DNA of 40,794 nt from Bacillota bacterium (GTDB lineage Bacteria; Bacillota; Clostridia; Peptostreptococcales; Anaerovoracaceae): assembly GCA_017438285.1 (NCBI GenBank), contig JAFRVY010000012.1:1-40794 (forward strand), given 5' to 3'. Each line of letters begins with the position of its first letter. Position 1 is the stretch's first letter. Below the pieces are notes generated by a model. The model saw only the letters and a program-made list of their open reading frames with translations. It was not told where the DNA came from and did not search any database. Below, one piece after another: positions 31,981 through 40,720 of this stretch. A program made the position numbers and the translations under genes.

Positions 31981-34900
31981 AGCAGGAACAGGTGCATCAG
32001 GAACAACTGCAGGTGTTACCGGTCCAGCAGGTGTTACAGCAGGACCACCAGGTGTCGGTGTAGGAGTCGGTGTTGGTGTAGGAGTCGGCTCATTCTGAGT
32101 CCAGCTTCCTGTAATCTCGACATCCGCATCCGGCATTTCAAATGATCCCGTTCTGCTCCAGCCACTGAAGGTGTAGCCGGTCATTGTAGGTGCGCTGGCA
32201 ACAGTTACGTTTGCACCTGTCGTATAGCTTGCAGGTGCAGGAACTGCCGGCGCGTTGGCCGGAATATTGCCTATGTATCTGTATGTAACAGTGTACTCGA
32301 CCGGCTTATCTTTGGACCATGTACCTGTGATCGTAACGTCTTCGTCAGGCATGCTGAATGATTCAGGCTTGTCCCAGCCTTCGAATGTGTAGCCTTCAAC
32401 TGCCTCAGGTGTAGGCGCTGCTTCTACTGTTGAGCCGTACTTAACATCCGTCTTCTCTGCAGGAGGGGTCGCTCCGCTCGGAACATCTCCTTCATAGACG
32501 TATGTTACTTTGTGCTTGTTGGCTGTCCATGTACCTGTGATTATGACGTCCTCGTCAGGCATCTCGAACGACTCGGCATTGTCCCAGCCTTCAAATGTGT
32601 AGCCTGTGACTGCCTCAGGTGTAGGCGCTGCTTCTACTGTTGAGCCGTACTTAACATCCGTCTTCTCTGCAGGAGGGTTAACTCCGCTCGGAACGTCTCC
32701 TTCATAGACGTATGTTACAGTGTGCTTGTTGGCAGACCATGTACCTGTGATCGTCACATCTTCATCAGGCATGCTGAACGATACAGCATTGTCCCAACCA
32801 TCGAATGTGTAGCCTTCAACTGCCGCAGGTGTCGGTGCAGCCTCTACTGTCTCACCGTACTCAACATCCGTCTTCGCTTCAGGAGGGTTAACTCCGCTCG
32901 GAACGTCTCCTTCATAGACGTATGTTACAGTGTGCTTGTTGAGCGACCATGTACCTGTGATCGTGACGTCCTCGTCAGGCATGCTGAACGATTCAGGCTC
33001 GTCCCATCCTTCGAATGTGTAGCCTTCAACTGCCTCAGGTGTAGGCGCCGCCTCTACTGTCTCACCGTACTCAACATCCGTCTTCGCTTCAGGAGGGTTA
33101 ACTCCGCTCGGAACATCTCCGTCATAGACGTATGTTACAGTGTGCTTGTTGGCTGTCCACTGTGCGTACAGGATATCATCACCATCTGTCAGTGTGTAGT
33201 CGTCACCCGGATCATATGATGTTCCTGATCCATCAATAGCGGTGTTCCATTCAACGAAGGTATATCCTTCTTTTTCGTACTCGTTGGCGCTGACCTCGAC
33301 ATCCTGTCCGGTCTTTCCGGATGTAGGATCCATCGGATCTCCTGTTCCGCCGTTGGCGTCGTAGTTCAGTTCGTCAAGCTTGCACCATACCGCGAACATC
33401 GCTTCATACTTTCTGTCGTTGTCCGCAGCTACTTCGGTTGCTTCCTTTGTGCAGGCTTCATCTGAGTAGAATGTGCCGTCCTTGTAGTAGATGAGAATGT
33501 CATCCTCATCGAGATCCTGCTCGAGTGCGAGGTCATCAGACTCCTCTACCTTTGCCCAGCCGAGGAATTCGTATCCTTCGCGCTCAGGAGCTGCCTGGAT
33601 AGGAACCGGTTCGTTGACCAGCAGCGTGCTATCCTCAACATCACCCGTTGGGACTTCAAGAGTATCGGTATGGAAGCACTCGCTGCCATCGTTCTTGAAC
33701 CAGCGGATATAAGTCTTCTCGAACGGGCCTTCATTAGTCTTGTTGTAGACTGCTACGACATGTATTTCTCCGGTCTTGGTAGCCTCAACATAGTTCTGGA
33801 TGAGGTCTTCCGTTATGTCGAACGTATTGCCAGGATAGTATACTGTGTCGAGAAGTGTTCCCTCACTGTCTTCAAGCTTCCATCCGACAAAGATGAATCC
33901 TTCGTTGACCGTTGGAGGCGCCGCGAGTACTACAGCTGAATCTGTAGCATACTTATAGTTGTCAGGCTGTTCATCGAGCGTTCCGCCTTCGCCCGCATCG
34001 TAGATGATGCTGACCTGTCCAGGCATACGCCACTTAGCGATCAGACTGACATCTGCCTCGATCTTTCCGAAGTCATATACGTTTCCTGCCGAGCCGTCTT
34101 CGTTCTTATAGAACCAACCTACAAGCTCATGCTTGTTATCGTAGCTGACATTCTGGAACAGGGAAGCTTTGTCGAGTACTGTATCCAGAGGAACATTGAA
34201 CTCTGCATCCTGTGTACCGCTGAGAGTACCGCCGTTCGGATCAAGGCTTACATGGTACTGCTTAGGTTCCCACTTAGCATATACCACCTTGTTAGCGGCA
34301 GGCATCTTTGAGCTCCAGTCAAACGGAGCTACTCCCTCAGGATCCTCGCACCAGCCTACGAAATTGTAGTGCTCTTTAGTAGGATCAGCGATCTTGTATC
34401 CTTCCAGAACATCCTCATACGGGATATTGGTCTTTGTGCCGACCGTCTCTCCTTCAGAAACGAATGTCAGAGTATACTTCTGCCTCTCGAACCTGATGCT
34501 CAAGTTGGTCGAGTTTACACGTGATCCTGCCTGTGTATTGGTCCAACCGGTTCCGTTGCTGTACGAAACAGCTTTGAAGCCTTCGTACTTCTCGGTGATC
34601 GTAAATGTACCGCCGGCTGTCGTCGTTACAGTATTAGTAGGAGTGCTCGGCCAGCTTCCGTCGATATTCTGCTTGTAGAATCTGATCGTATTGCTGCCTG
34701 AAGGGTTCGCGCCATACTGTGTAAGGACTGTATTGCCCTCAGATACACCACTCAGTCCCTCAAATTTGAACGCATCGAGGAACGTAAGATGTGTACCTCC
34801 GGCGTTCGGGTTCTGATACCACGCTCTGTCACTCGGCCATTCATAACCATTCGACTCGAGAGTCGAACCATAAAGACCGGTGTATTCAGCAACATCAGGC

Positions 34901-37113
34901 TCCTGCTCTGCTACGTATCTTGTTCCGGTATATTCCTTGTTTGTAGTGTAGAACCAGCCTTCATCATTGTGGCTTATTCCTACGACTGCTCCGTTAACGA
35001 CACCGTATCCGGAGTTGCCCTGGGCGCCCTCGAAATAACGAGTACCGTAATAACGCTGATTGCCATAACGCCACGCGCCGTTACGGTAAGTCAACTGAAC
35101 CATCTGCCCGTCGACAAAGCCATACTGTGTACCTGTAGTACCGGAAGCCTGTCTGTAGGTAGTCCCGGAGTATGCATTCGGTGCCTGATAATAATAGTGA
35201 TAATCAGGGTTCCAATAAGATCCCTCATTTTCACGGCTCAGGGAAATATACTCGCCATCTACAAGGCCATACTGCTGCCCAGAGTCTGATGTCGTCTCTT
35301 CATATACTGTATGCGTTCCGTCAACAAATCTGATGGTAAGCAGATTCCTGTCATAGTACACGTTTACAACTGTTGTTCCGTCAGCCCTTACAGTCTCAGG
35401 TTCGATCACGATCCTGTTGCCGTAATGGAAACCCGTGAAATTGTAAGTCGTATACGACGTAAAGGCATCCGCGCTCAGTTTCTCACCGGTGGTGCCGGTC
35501 AGCTGCTCACTTGTTTCAAAGTCGTATGTCTTTGCGCTATCAGCTGCGTCCTTAGCGTCAGTTACTTTCTGCTTCCAGATGATAACTGTGTATTTTGCCT
35601 CGCCAGGGACCCACTTCGCGTACAGCGTGATATCTTTCTCGAGGCCTGTTCCGGACCATGCGAACGCTTCCGTGCAATCCTCGTCTTTGTACCAGCCGCC
35701 GAAGCTGTATCCAGGTCTCGTCGGATCTGCCGGTTTCTTTGTGGACAGGTCGTCATTATTTTTTACGAATACAGGACCTGTATATGTAGCGTCGCTGTCA
35801 GATGTCTCCCAATCAATGTTTTCATCGAAATGGATCCAGTGAGCATCAACTACACTCGCGTACAGTTTCTTGTTTTCTGTAACCGTGATCGTTGTTTCGG
35901 TGATCAGTTCGCCGCCATCTGTTTCCGACCATCCCTCGAAAGCGCTTGTGTCAGCCTTTGGGATAACGGTCCTGGAAGAAATGTCCAGAGTTCCTTCTGT
36001 TCCCGGAGGGCCGTCAACGGTAACTGTATCTACAGCAACGATACCGCGCTCATCATTCAGCTTCTCGCCGAGGAATGTGACGTAGTAAGTTGTTTCGATC
36101 TTGGCTACAACCTTGATGGTCTCAGTCTTTGGAACCGTGCTCTTCACTCCGAATGTCAGCTTCTCTCCCGGTGTTTCGCCTGATATCGTCTGATCTTCAG
36201 CGACATACCAGCCCTTGAAAGTCGAAGCTGCTCCGTCTCCGGCACCGAGTGTTCCAGGATCAAGAAGAGTATCACCAGACTTTATGTTCTGGGTTCCCTT
36301 CAGCTCGTCACCGACATAGAACTCGTAAGTTGCTACCGCATTGATGTCAGCGCTTGGGTCTTCCTCTTCAACAACGATATAGACCGAGAACTCATCCGAT
36401 TTGAATGTAGCCTCTCCGTTGTTGACGTTCTGGGTAACTACAGACGCGTCACCGTTATCAGCAATGTGGACTACACTCTGATTTGCCTGATTGTCCATGC
36501 CGCTCGCATTCATGTGAACAGACACAGCCTTCTTAGGCTCGATCTCTTTGCCCTCATAGCTGAAACTGATGTCTACAGCCTTGATCTTTGCAGCCTCTCC
36601 GCCGATCGCCTCTTCGACCGCGTCCTTGACTTCATCTGCACTGACGGCCTTTACGGACATCTTTGTGCCTTCAGGAAGTGCGCCTTCAGGTGCGTCTACG
36701 GACACCGAAACACCACCTGCGCTGCCCGAAAAGCTTTTAGCAGGATACTTTGTCTCTTCCTCAGCCTCATCTTTGAGGCTTTCTTCCGGCCCTTCGACCG
36801 CTGCAGGCTCCTCAGCTACCGGATCTTCCGACTCTTCCGCCGAGGCCGGCTCCGTTGCTTCCGGGGCTTCCAGTTCTGCTGTTGTCTCAGCGTCTGTTGC
36901 CGGCTCCTCTGCTGCTGGAGCAGGTTCCGGTGCTGGTGCAGGCTCCGAGACCTTTTCGGGTGCAGGTGCCGGTGCAGGTTCTTCCTGTACAACCGCAACA
37001 TCATCACTACTTTCATCAGCAAATGCCATTCTAGGCGATGGCATATAAGTGATGATCATTGCCGCGCACAGAAGAAAAGCCAGGAATCGTTTAATAGATT
37101 TGTTGCTTTTCAT
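31570..37113 (-). CDS. Large InlB-repeat surface protein (about 1847 residues) with three-helix membrane anchor
   Basis: A predicted adhesin. It has a signal peptide ending near residue 32 (FLAFLLCAAMIITYMPSPRM, then AFA) and a Pro/Glu/Ala-rich stretch to about 125. A beta-rich domain (about 130-250) ends in FSVYIVVEE. Many InlB-type repeats (YTFEGW, LYAKW) follow, with an aromatic YGxVxG insert near 610-750 and four near-identical 70-residue units (1322-1601) plus a divergent fifth. A Thr-Pro linker leads to the anchor (about 1724-1847) with WALINLI, the charged loop RKKEDEDEDE, FFLTEDMS and a third helix. There is no LPXTG. An in-frame GTG at 37131 overlaps the ribosome-binding site AAGGAGA, so I choose the ATG at 37113. 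It is a single-gene unit with its own terminator. Confidence 0.9.
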   Translation of the reverse strand: MKSNKSIKRFLAFLLCAAMIITYMPSPRMAFADESSDDVAVVQEEPAPAPAPEKVSEPAPAPEPAPAAEEPATDAETTAELEAPEATEPASAEESEDPVAEEPAAVEGPEESLKDEAEEETKYPAKSFSGSAGGVSVSVDAPEGALPEGTKMSVKAVSADEVKDAVEEAIGGEAAKIKAVDISFSYEGKEIEPKKAVSVHMNASGMDNQANQSVVHIADNGDASVVTQNVNNGEATFKSDEFSVYIVVEEEDPSADINAVATYEFYVGDELKGTQNIKSGDTLLDPGTLGAGDGAASTFKGWYVAEDQTISGETPGEKLTFGVKSTVPKTETIKVVAKIETTYYVTFLGEKLNDERGIVAVDTVTVDGPPGTEGTLDISSRTVIPKADTSAFEGWSETDGGELITETTITVTENKKLYASVVDAHWIHFDENIDWETSDSDATYTGPVFVKNNDDLSTKKPADPTRPGYSFGGWYKDEDCTEAFAWSGTGLEKDITLYAKWVPGEAKYTVIIWKQKVTDAKDAADSAKTYDFETSEQLTGTTGEKLSADAFTSYTTYNFTGFHYGNRIVIEPETVRADGTTVVNVYYDRNLLTIRFVDGTHTVYEETTSDSGQQYGLVDGEYISLSRENEGSYWNPDYHYYYQAPNAYSGTTYRQASGTTGTQYGFVDGQMVQLTYRNGAWRYGNQRYYGTRYFEGAQGNSGYGVVNGAVVGISHNDEGWFYTTNKEYTGTRYVAEQEPDVAEYTGLYGSTLESNGYEWPSDRAWYQNPNAGGTHLTFLDAFKFEGLSGVSEGNTVLTQYGANPSGSNTIRFYKQNIDGSWPSTPTNTVTTTAGGTFTITEKYEGFKAVSYSNGTGWTNTQAGSRVNSTNLSIRFERQKYTLTFVSEGETVGTKTNIPYEDVLEGYKIADPTKEHYNFVGWCEDPEGVAPFDWSSKMPAANKVVYAKWEPKQYHVSLDPNGGTLSGTQDAEFNVPLDTVLDKASLFQNVSYDNKHELVGWFYKNEDGSAGNVYDFGKIEADVSLIAKWRMPGQVSIIYDAGEGGTLDEQPDNYKYATDSAVVLAAPPTVNEGFIFVGWKLEDSEGTLLDTVYYPGNTFDITEDLIQNYVEATKTGEIHVVAVYNKTNEGPFEKTYIRWFKNDGSECFHTDTLEVPTGDVEDSTLLVNEPVPIQAAPEREGYEFLGWAKVEESDDLALEQDLDEDDILIYYKDGTFYSDEACTKEATEVAADNDRKYEAMFAVWCKLDELNYDANGGTGDPMDPTSGKTGQDVEVSANEYEKEGYTFVEWNTAIDGSGTSYDPGDDYTLTDGDDILYAQWTANKHTVTYVYDGDVPSGVNPPEAKTDVEYGETVEAAPTPEAVEGYTFEGWDEPESFSMPDEDVTITGTWSLNKHTVTYVYEGDVPSGVNPPEAKTDVEYGETVEAAPTPAAVEGYTFDGWDNAVSFSMPDEDVTITGTWSANKHTVTYVYEGDVPSGVNPPAEKTDVKYGSTVEAAPTPEAVTGYTFEGWDNAESFEMPDEDVIITGTWTANKHKVTYVYEGDVPSGATPPAEKTDVKYGSTVEAAPTPEAVEGYTFEGWDKPESFSMPDEDVTITGTWSKDKPVEYTVTYRYIGNIPANAPAVPAPASYTTGANVTVASAPTMTGYTFSGWSRTGSFEMPDADVEITGSWTQNEPTPTPTPTPTPTPGGPAVTPAGPVTPAVVPDAPVPAAEPETIIPDEPTPMAEGTWALINLISAIVTALGAVIALFRKKEDEDEDEDNMYKEEDEDDNRGKKMLAAKIAGALAGVAAPITFFLTEDMSLPMAMIDKWTVLMVAMLAVQIVAAVFNKKAAEAEDDQETAEEAAN
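32311..33150 (-). repeat. Four tandem 210-base (70-residue) units
   Basis: Units begin with NKHTVTYVYEGDVPSG and end with MPDEDVTITGTW. The marker catagacg recurs at 32493, 32703, 32913 and 33123, exactly 210 bases apart. A fifth, divergent unit follows (about 32100-32310). Such arrays can gain or lose units by slippage or recombination. Confidence 0.85.
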
Positions 37114-37282
37114 ATTGCCCTTCTCCTTCACTTGATATAGTAAATTATTGTTATATTGAGTTAAAAAGTTAGCATTGTTAACTGCAATAGTGCAATTTTA
37201 CTTGGTATAAAATTCTATCACACAACCTACACAAAATGCTCGCCTTTTCTTAATATTTCTTTATTTTCTTCAATAATGTATG

Positions 37283-37315
37283 AGTTTTGTGTAGAAAGCG
37301 TCATTTTGTTCGTCA
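37283..37315 (-). promoter_or_regulatory. TGACG direct-repeat site A
   Basis: TGACGA (37315-37310), six bases, TGACGC (37303-37298). The -10 position seen in the other copies reads AAAACT here, a poor box. This copy may bind the regulator without being a promoter, or may use TACATT further downstream. Confidence 0.45.
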
Positions 37316-37373
37316 ACAATGTGTTGGTCCGGTGACTTGACAAAGTCTTTCCCATACTCCTTTAATTTACCAA

Positions 37374-37406
37374 ATACTATCACCAAAAGCGTCATTAGTT
37401 CCGTCA
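37374..37406 (-). promoter_or_regulatory. TGACG direct-repeat promoter B
   Basis: TGACGG (37406-37401), six bases, TGACGC (37394-37389), nine bases, then TAGTAT (37379-37374). Spacing is identical to that of the site at 28910. Confidence 0.6.
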
Positions 37407-37508
37407 GTATTTTCAAGGCTTTTTGGTTTTTTTGAGCTTTTTCAACGTTTTAAAAATGTGTATGACAAACCTGCTGAAGCCAATGGCTCCGCCTCTTCTC
37501 ACATATAC

Positions 37509-37554
37509 ACATTACATTACATGGCGTCATTTTATCCGTCATATTAAAGCGTCA
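37509..37554 (-). promoter_or_regulatory. TGACG triple-repeat promoter C
   Basis: TGACGC (37554-37549), seven bases, TGACGG (37541-37536), six bases, TGACGC (37529-37524), nine bases, then TAATGT (37514-37509). It lies about 400 bases before the 1847-residue gene. Confidence 0.55.
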
Positions 37555-37612
37555 TTGTGCTTTGACTTAATGTCAAAACCCAGGGTTTCCAGCATGTTTA
37601 TCAAAAAGCAAA

Positions 37613-37640
37613 AGTGAGGCGGCTTTTCAGCCGCCTCACT
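37613..37640 (-). terminator. Terminator of the 710-residue surface-protein gene
   Basis: A perfect 12-bp stem AGTGAGGCGGCT/AGCCGCCTCACT (37613-37624 and 37629-37640) with a four-base loop. On the minus strand it is followed by TTTTGCTTTTTG. It lies 20 bases after the stop codon. Confidence 0.88.
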
Positions 37641-37661
37641 GAGTGTTACTGTGCCCTATTC

Positions 37662-39794
37662 TTAGTTAGCTGCCTCCTCAGCTGTCTCCATGCCGTCCTC
37701 TTCGATTTCAGAAGCCTTCTTGTTGAGTGCTGCTGCCAGGATCTGGACCGCCAGCATGATTACCATCAGTACTGTCCACTTGTCGAACATTGCCATCGGC
37801 AGGCTCATGTCTTCTGTCAGGAAGAATGTGATCGGTGCTGCAACTCCCGCAAGAGCTCCTGTGATTTTGGCCGCGAGCATTTTCTTAGCTCTGTTGTCGT
37901 CCTCATCCTTAGCTCTGTACATATCATCTTCGTCTTCCTCTTCTTTTCTGCGAAGGATCGCGATCACTGCGCCGAGTGCTGTGACGATAGCTGCGATCAG
38001 GTTGACCAGTGCCCATGTACCCTCCGCGAGAGGAGTCTTGTCGTCTGCAATGTTGACCATTTCTGCTGTAGGTGCTGTTGTAGGTACAGTATCCTCAACG
38101 ATAGTTGTTTCCTCTGCAACTTTTGCTACAGTCTTAGTATTCTTGCCCTTGTCAGGTGTTGTCTTAGGGGCTTCCGGCTGCTCAACAACAGGCTCGTCCT
38201 TCTTGATTTCTGCGAATCCTGCGTAAAGGTTGATTACCTTCTGATCTACAGCATCTCTTGTGATGGCAGGTGCCTCATATTCCGTTCCCTCAGCTACTTT
38301 TTCAGAATCTTTCTCGCTGCCTGCATACCATCCTGTGAAGTCATAGCCTTCAATCTTTTCAGGCTCGAATCCGTATGCTGCGATCTTTTCATCAAAGCTC
38401 TCCTTGGACTCTACCAGCTCACCATTTACGAAGTAGTTGACTGTGACCGATGGCTGCCACCATGCGTGGAAGCTTACTTTTTTTATGCCCTCACCCGCAG
38501 TGATAGTGACCTTCTCGCCTGCATCGTACTGTGCCCCTGTATCGTCATCTTCCCAGTAGAGGAATATGTAGTGCTTCGAGAGTTCCGGAGATTTTACCGA
38601 CGGATCTCTGAACTCGTGCGTGAGCGATGTGAATGCGGAACGGATACCGTTTGCGTTCTTGTTGGACCATGATCCGGATCCTGTCGAAACGTTGTCTATG
38701 TAATTCAGATCAAGTCCCGGAAGTTCTGTGATCTCGTATATCGGTGAGAATGTGAATGTGAGATCCTTCTCGAGCTTATAATTGGTCCCTTCGGATCCGC
38801 CTGCTGCGGCCTTTATCGAAATACTTGTGGCGGAATCTACTGTGAAGCTGTTTCCGTTGCTGTCTTTTGCTTCCCACTCGCCGGTGTATACATAGCGCCT
38901 GCCGTTGTATGTGAAGTTGGCATACATCGAATTGCCTTTGACAACTCCCGTGCTGCTTTCAAGCTTCTTGAGTTTAATCGTGGAGCCGTTTCCCCAGCCG
39001 ACAGATGAAGTCGATTCCTTATCTGCAACTGCGCCAGTCGAGCTCATGATGTCCGAGTATCTGATGGTCAGATTTACCGAAGCCGGGTGGGATACATACT
39101 CAGCATAGAGGTTTACATCAACGTTCTTGCCGTCTTCTGTGATGCCGCCCGCTTCCTCGTAGCTCATTGTGAGCGGAAATGCCGGAGCATTTCCCTTTGC
39201 ATCTTTCCAGGTCTTTGCGAACTCGGTAACCATGTTGCCATCTCCGCTCAGCTTTGTGTTCTTAACATATGTGTTTGCTGTTGCGAGAGTGATGCTTGTA
39301 GTGCTGTTGCCGGATGTTACGCTTCTTTTGATGCTTCTTGCTTCTACATAGTTACCATCAGCATTCTTCTGATAGAAGTGATATGTAACATATATAGTCT
39401 TTGCCAGAGTCACAGCAGGCTTTACAGGCTCCTGTTCTACTGCAATTTCTTCTACGGCTTTCTCCTCTTCAGCCTCGTCCTTAGCTGCTTCAGCTTCGTT
39501 GACTGCAGCGGACTCTTCCTTTACGAGCTGCTGCATCTCAGCGGCCTCAAGCTTCTCTTCTGACTTGGTTTCTTCTTTCCTCTCAGGCTCTGCGACCTTT
39601 TCTTCTGTCTTAGCTGTTTCCTTGATATCTTCCTTCTTTTCTTCTACGATCTGCTCTGCCTGCTTCTCAGGCTCTGCAGCAGCTTCCTCACCATCCTGCG
39701 CAAATGCGTAGAATGAAGCCGGCATATATGACAGTGTCATTGCCATGCACATGAGGAATACTACGATTCTTCTAAGTAAGTTGTTGCTTTTCAT
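37662..39794 (-). CDS. Surface protein of 710 residues with InlB-like domains and three-helix membrane anchor
   Basis: Paralogue of the 1847-residue protein. The signal peptide (about 1-32, MKSNNLLRRIVVFLMCMAM, then YMPASFYAFA) shares the MKSN start and the YMP motif. A Glu/Lys/Ala-rich, probably helical stretch follows (33-128). A region of beta-rich repeats comes next (130-540) with YVTYHFYQKNADGNYVEA and FTGWYAGSEKDSE. A Pro/Thr linker leads to the anchor (about 590-710) with WALVNLI, FFLTEDMS and DKWTVLMV. No sorting signal is seen. The ATG at 39794 has AAGGAGA upstream. The gene is a single unit between TGACG-type promoters and its own terminator. The role is probably adhesion or surface display; the ligand is unknown. 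Confidence 0.87.
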   Translation of the reverse strand: MKSNNLLRRIVVFLMCMAMTLSYMPASFYAFAQDGEEAAAEPEKQAEQIVEEKKEDIKETAKTEEKVAEPERKEETKSEEKLEAAEMQQLVKEESAAVNEAEAAKDEAEEEKAVEEIAVEQEPVKPAVTLAKTIYVTYHFYQKNADGNYVEARSIKRSVTSGNSTTSITLATANTYVKNTKLSGDGNMVTEFAKTWKDAKGNAPAFPLTMSYEEAGGITEDGKNVDVNLYAEYVSHPASVNLTIRYSDIMSSTGAVADKESTSSVGWGNGSTIKLKKLESSTGVVKGNSMYANFTYNGRRYVYTGEWEAKDSNGNSFTVDSATSISIKAAAGGSEGTNYKLEKDLTFTFSPIYEITELPGLDLNYIDNVSTGSGSWSNKNANGIRSAFTSLTHEFRDPSVKSPELSKHYIFLYWEDDDTGAQYDAGEKVTITAGEGIKKVSFHAWWQPSVTVNYFVNGELVESKESFDEKIAAYGFEPEKIEGYDFTGWYAGSEKDSEKVAEGTEYEAPAITRDAVDQKVINLYAGFAEIKKDEPVVEQPEAPKTTPDKGKNTKTVAKVAEETTIVEDTVPTTAPTAEMVNIADDKTPLAEGTWALVNLIAAIVTALGAVIAILRRKEEEDEDDMYRAKDEDDNRAKKMLAAKITGALAGVAAPITFFLTEDMSLPMAMFDKWTVLMVIMLAVQILAAALNKKASEIEEDGMETAEEAAN

Positions 39795-39846
39795 TTTATT
39801 TCTCCTTCCAACTTTTATTATTTATCTCGCTTTTTCTTACAGTTTT

Positions 39847-39879
39847 AGTTTACGGTTTTAACCGTCATTTTGATCGTCA
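39847..39879 (-). promoter_or_regulatory. TGACG direct-repeat promoter D
   Basis: TGACGA (39879-39874), six bases, TGACGG (39867-39862), nine bases, then TAAACT (39852-39847). The predicted leader to the 710-residue gene is about 45 bases, a good distance for its main promoter. Confidence 0.6.
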
Positions 39880-40067
39880 TTTTGTTATCAGGCTTGCAAC
39901 TTGACAGATCCTTCGGACACGGTTTTCCGGCCCAGATGATCCTATTGCCACTGTTTTCTCAAACCCAGTGTTTCCAACGGGTTGGCTGTTATGACCACCC
40001 CTCTGTCAGTGGTGCTGAGCGCACTAATGCTGTCGAAACCGCATACTTTGCGCCTTCATCCATATAC

Positions 40068-40113
40068 ATATTAATTATCGAAGCGTCATTTTAACCGTCA
40101 TTTATAAGCGTCA
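40068..40113 (-). promoter_or_regulatory. TGACG triple-repeat promoter E
   Basis: TGACGC (40113-40108), seven bases, TGACGG (40100-40095), six bases, TGACGC (40088-40083), nine bases, then TAATAT (40073-40068). It has the same triple layout and spacing as site C. Confidence 0.6.
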
Positions 40114-40160
40114 TCTTGCTTTTATTGAAGGTCGTGAACAAGCTGTTTCAACGATTTTTC

Positions 40161-40197
40161 AAAAAGCAAAAAAGAGGCAGCCTTTCAGTCGCCTCTT
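40161..40197 (-). terminator. Second, imperfect terminator-like hairpin
   Basis: Arms AAGAGGC and GCCTCTT (40172-40178 and 40191-40197) enclose a partly paired middle. The minus-strand tail is CTTTTTTGCTTTTTG. Arms, loop and tail resemble the terminator at 37613, so it seems to be a diverged copy. Confidence 0.6.
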
Positions 40198-40239
40198 AGT
40201 TTTCTACTATAATAATATCGTTTTCGCACAACTAATAAA

Positions 40240-40270
40240 ACGGGAGATAGCCATTTAGGCTATCTCCCGT
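40240..40270 (-). terminator. Terminator of the partial surface-protein gene
   Basis: A perfect 13-bp stem ACGGGAGATAGCC/GGCTATCTCCCGT (40240-40252 and 40258-40270) with a five-base loop. A TTTTATTAGTT tail lies on the minus strand. It is 40 bases after the stop codon. Confidence 0.85.
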
Positions 40271-40309
40271 ATTGTTTGGTTTGGTTCAGCGATTAACGCT
40301 TATCCGTTT

Positions 40310-40720
40310 TTAGTTAGCTGCTTCCTCAGCTGTCTCCTCGTCGTCATCGAGTTCCGATGCCTTCTTGTTGAAGACCGCTGCGACAACCTGAACTGCCAGC
40401 ATAACCAGCATCAGGACTGTCCACTTATCGATCATAGCCATCGGCAGGCTCATGTCCTCGGTAAGGAAGAATGTGATCGGTGCAGCAACTCCTGCGAGTG
40501 CTCCGGCGATCTTAGCAGCGAGCATTTTCTTGCCCCTGTTGTCGTCTTCATCCTCTTCCTTGTACATGTTGTCCTCGTCCTCATCTTCATCCTCTTTCTT
40601 GCGGAAGAGTGCGATGACTGCGCCGAGTGCTGTGACGATTGCCGAGATCAAGTTGATCAGAGCCCATGTGCCTTCAGCCATAGGTGTCGGCTCATCAGGG
40701 ATGACTGTCTCAGGCTCAGC
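40310..40720 (-). repeat. Near-identical anchor-coding segment, copy 2
   Basis: Partner of 31570-31980. There are no gaps and only scattered substitutions, mostly in the last 30 codons and at third positions. Confidence 0.8.

Larger units (their letters stand above)
37114..37612 (-). other. Upstream region of the 1847-residue gene
   Basis: About 500 AT-rich bases without a gene. It contains three TGACG direct-repeat sites (listed separately). An AT-rich stretch next to the gene (37140-37200) could hold a further promoter. Its distal part (about 37430-37600) is similar in layout to the region upstream of the 710-residue gene, including an AAACCCAG-GTTTCCA segment. Confidence 0.6.
39795..40239 (-). 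other. Upstream region of the 710-residue gene
   Basis: About 445 bases without a gene. It holds two TGACG-type promoter sites, an AAACCCAGTGTTTCCA segment also present upstream of the 1847-residue gene, and a second hairpin at 40161-40197. Nothing else is recognised. Confidence 0.6.

Noticed and set aside
37614-38672. 352-codon open frame on the plus strand
   Set aside because: It begins inside the terminator hairpin, is Cys/Leu-rich and is antisense to the anchor-coding part of the 710-residue protein.
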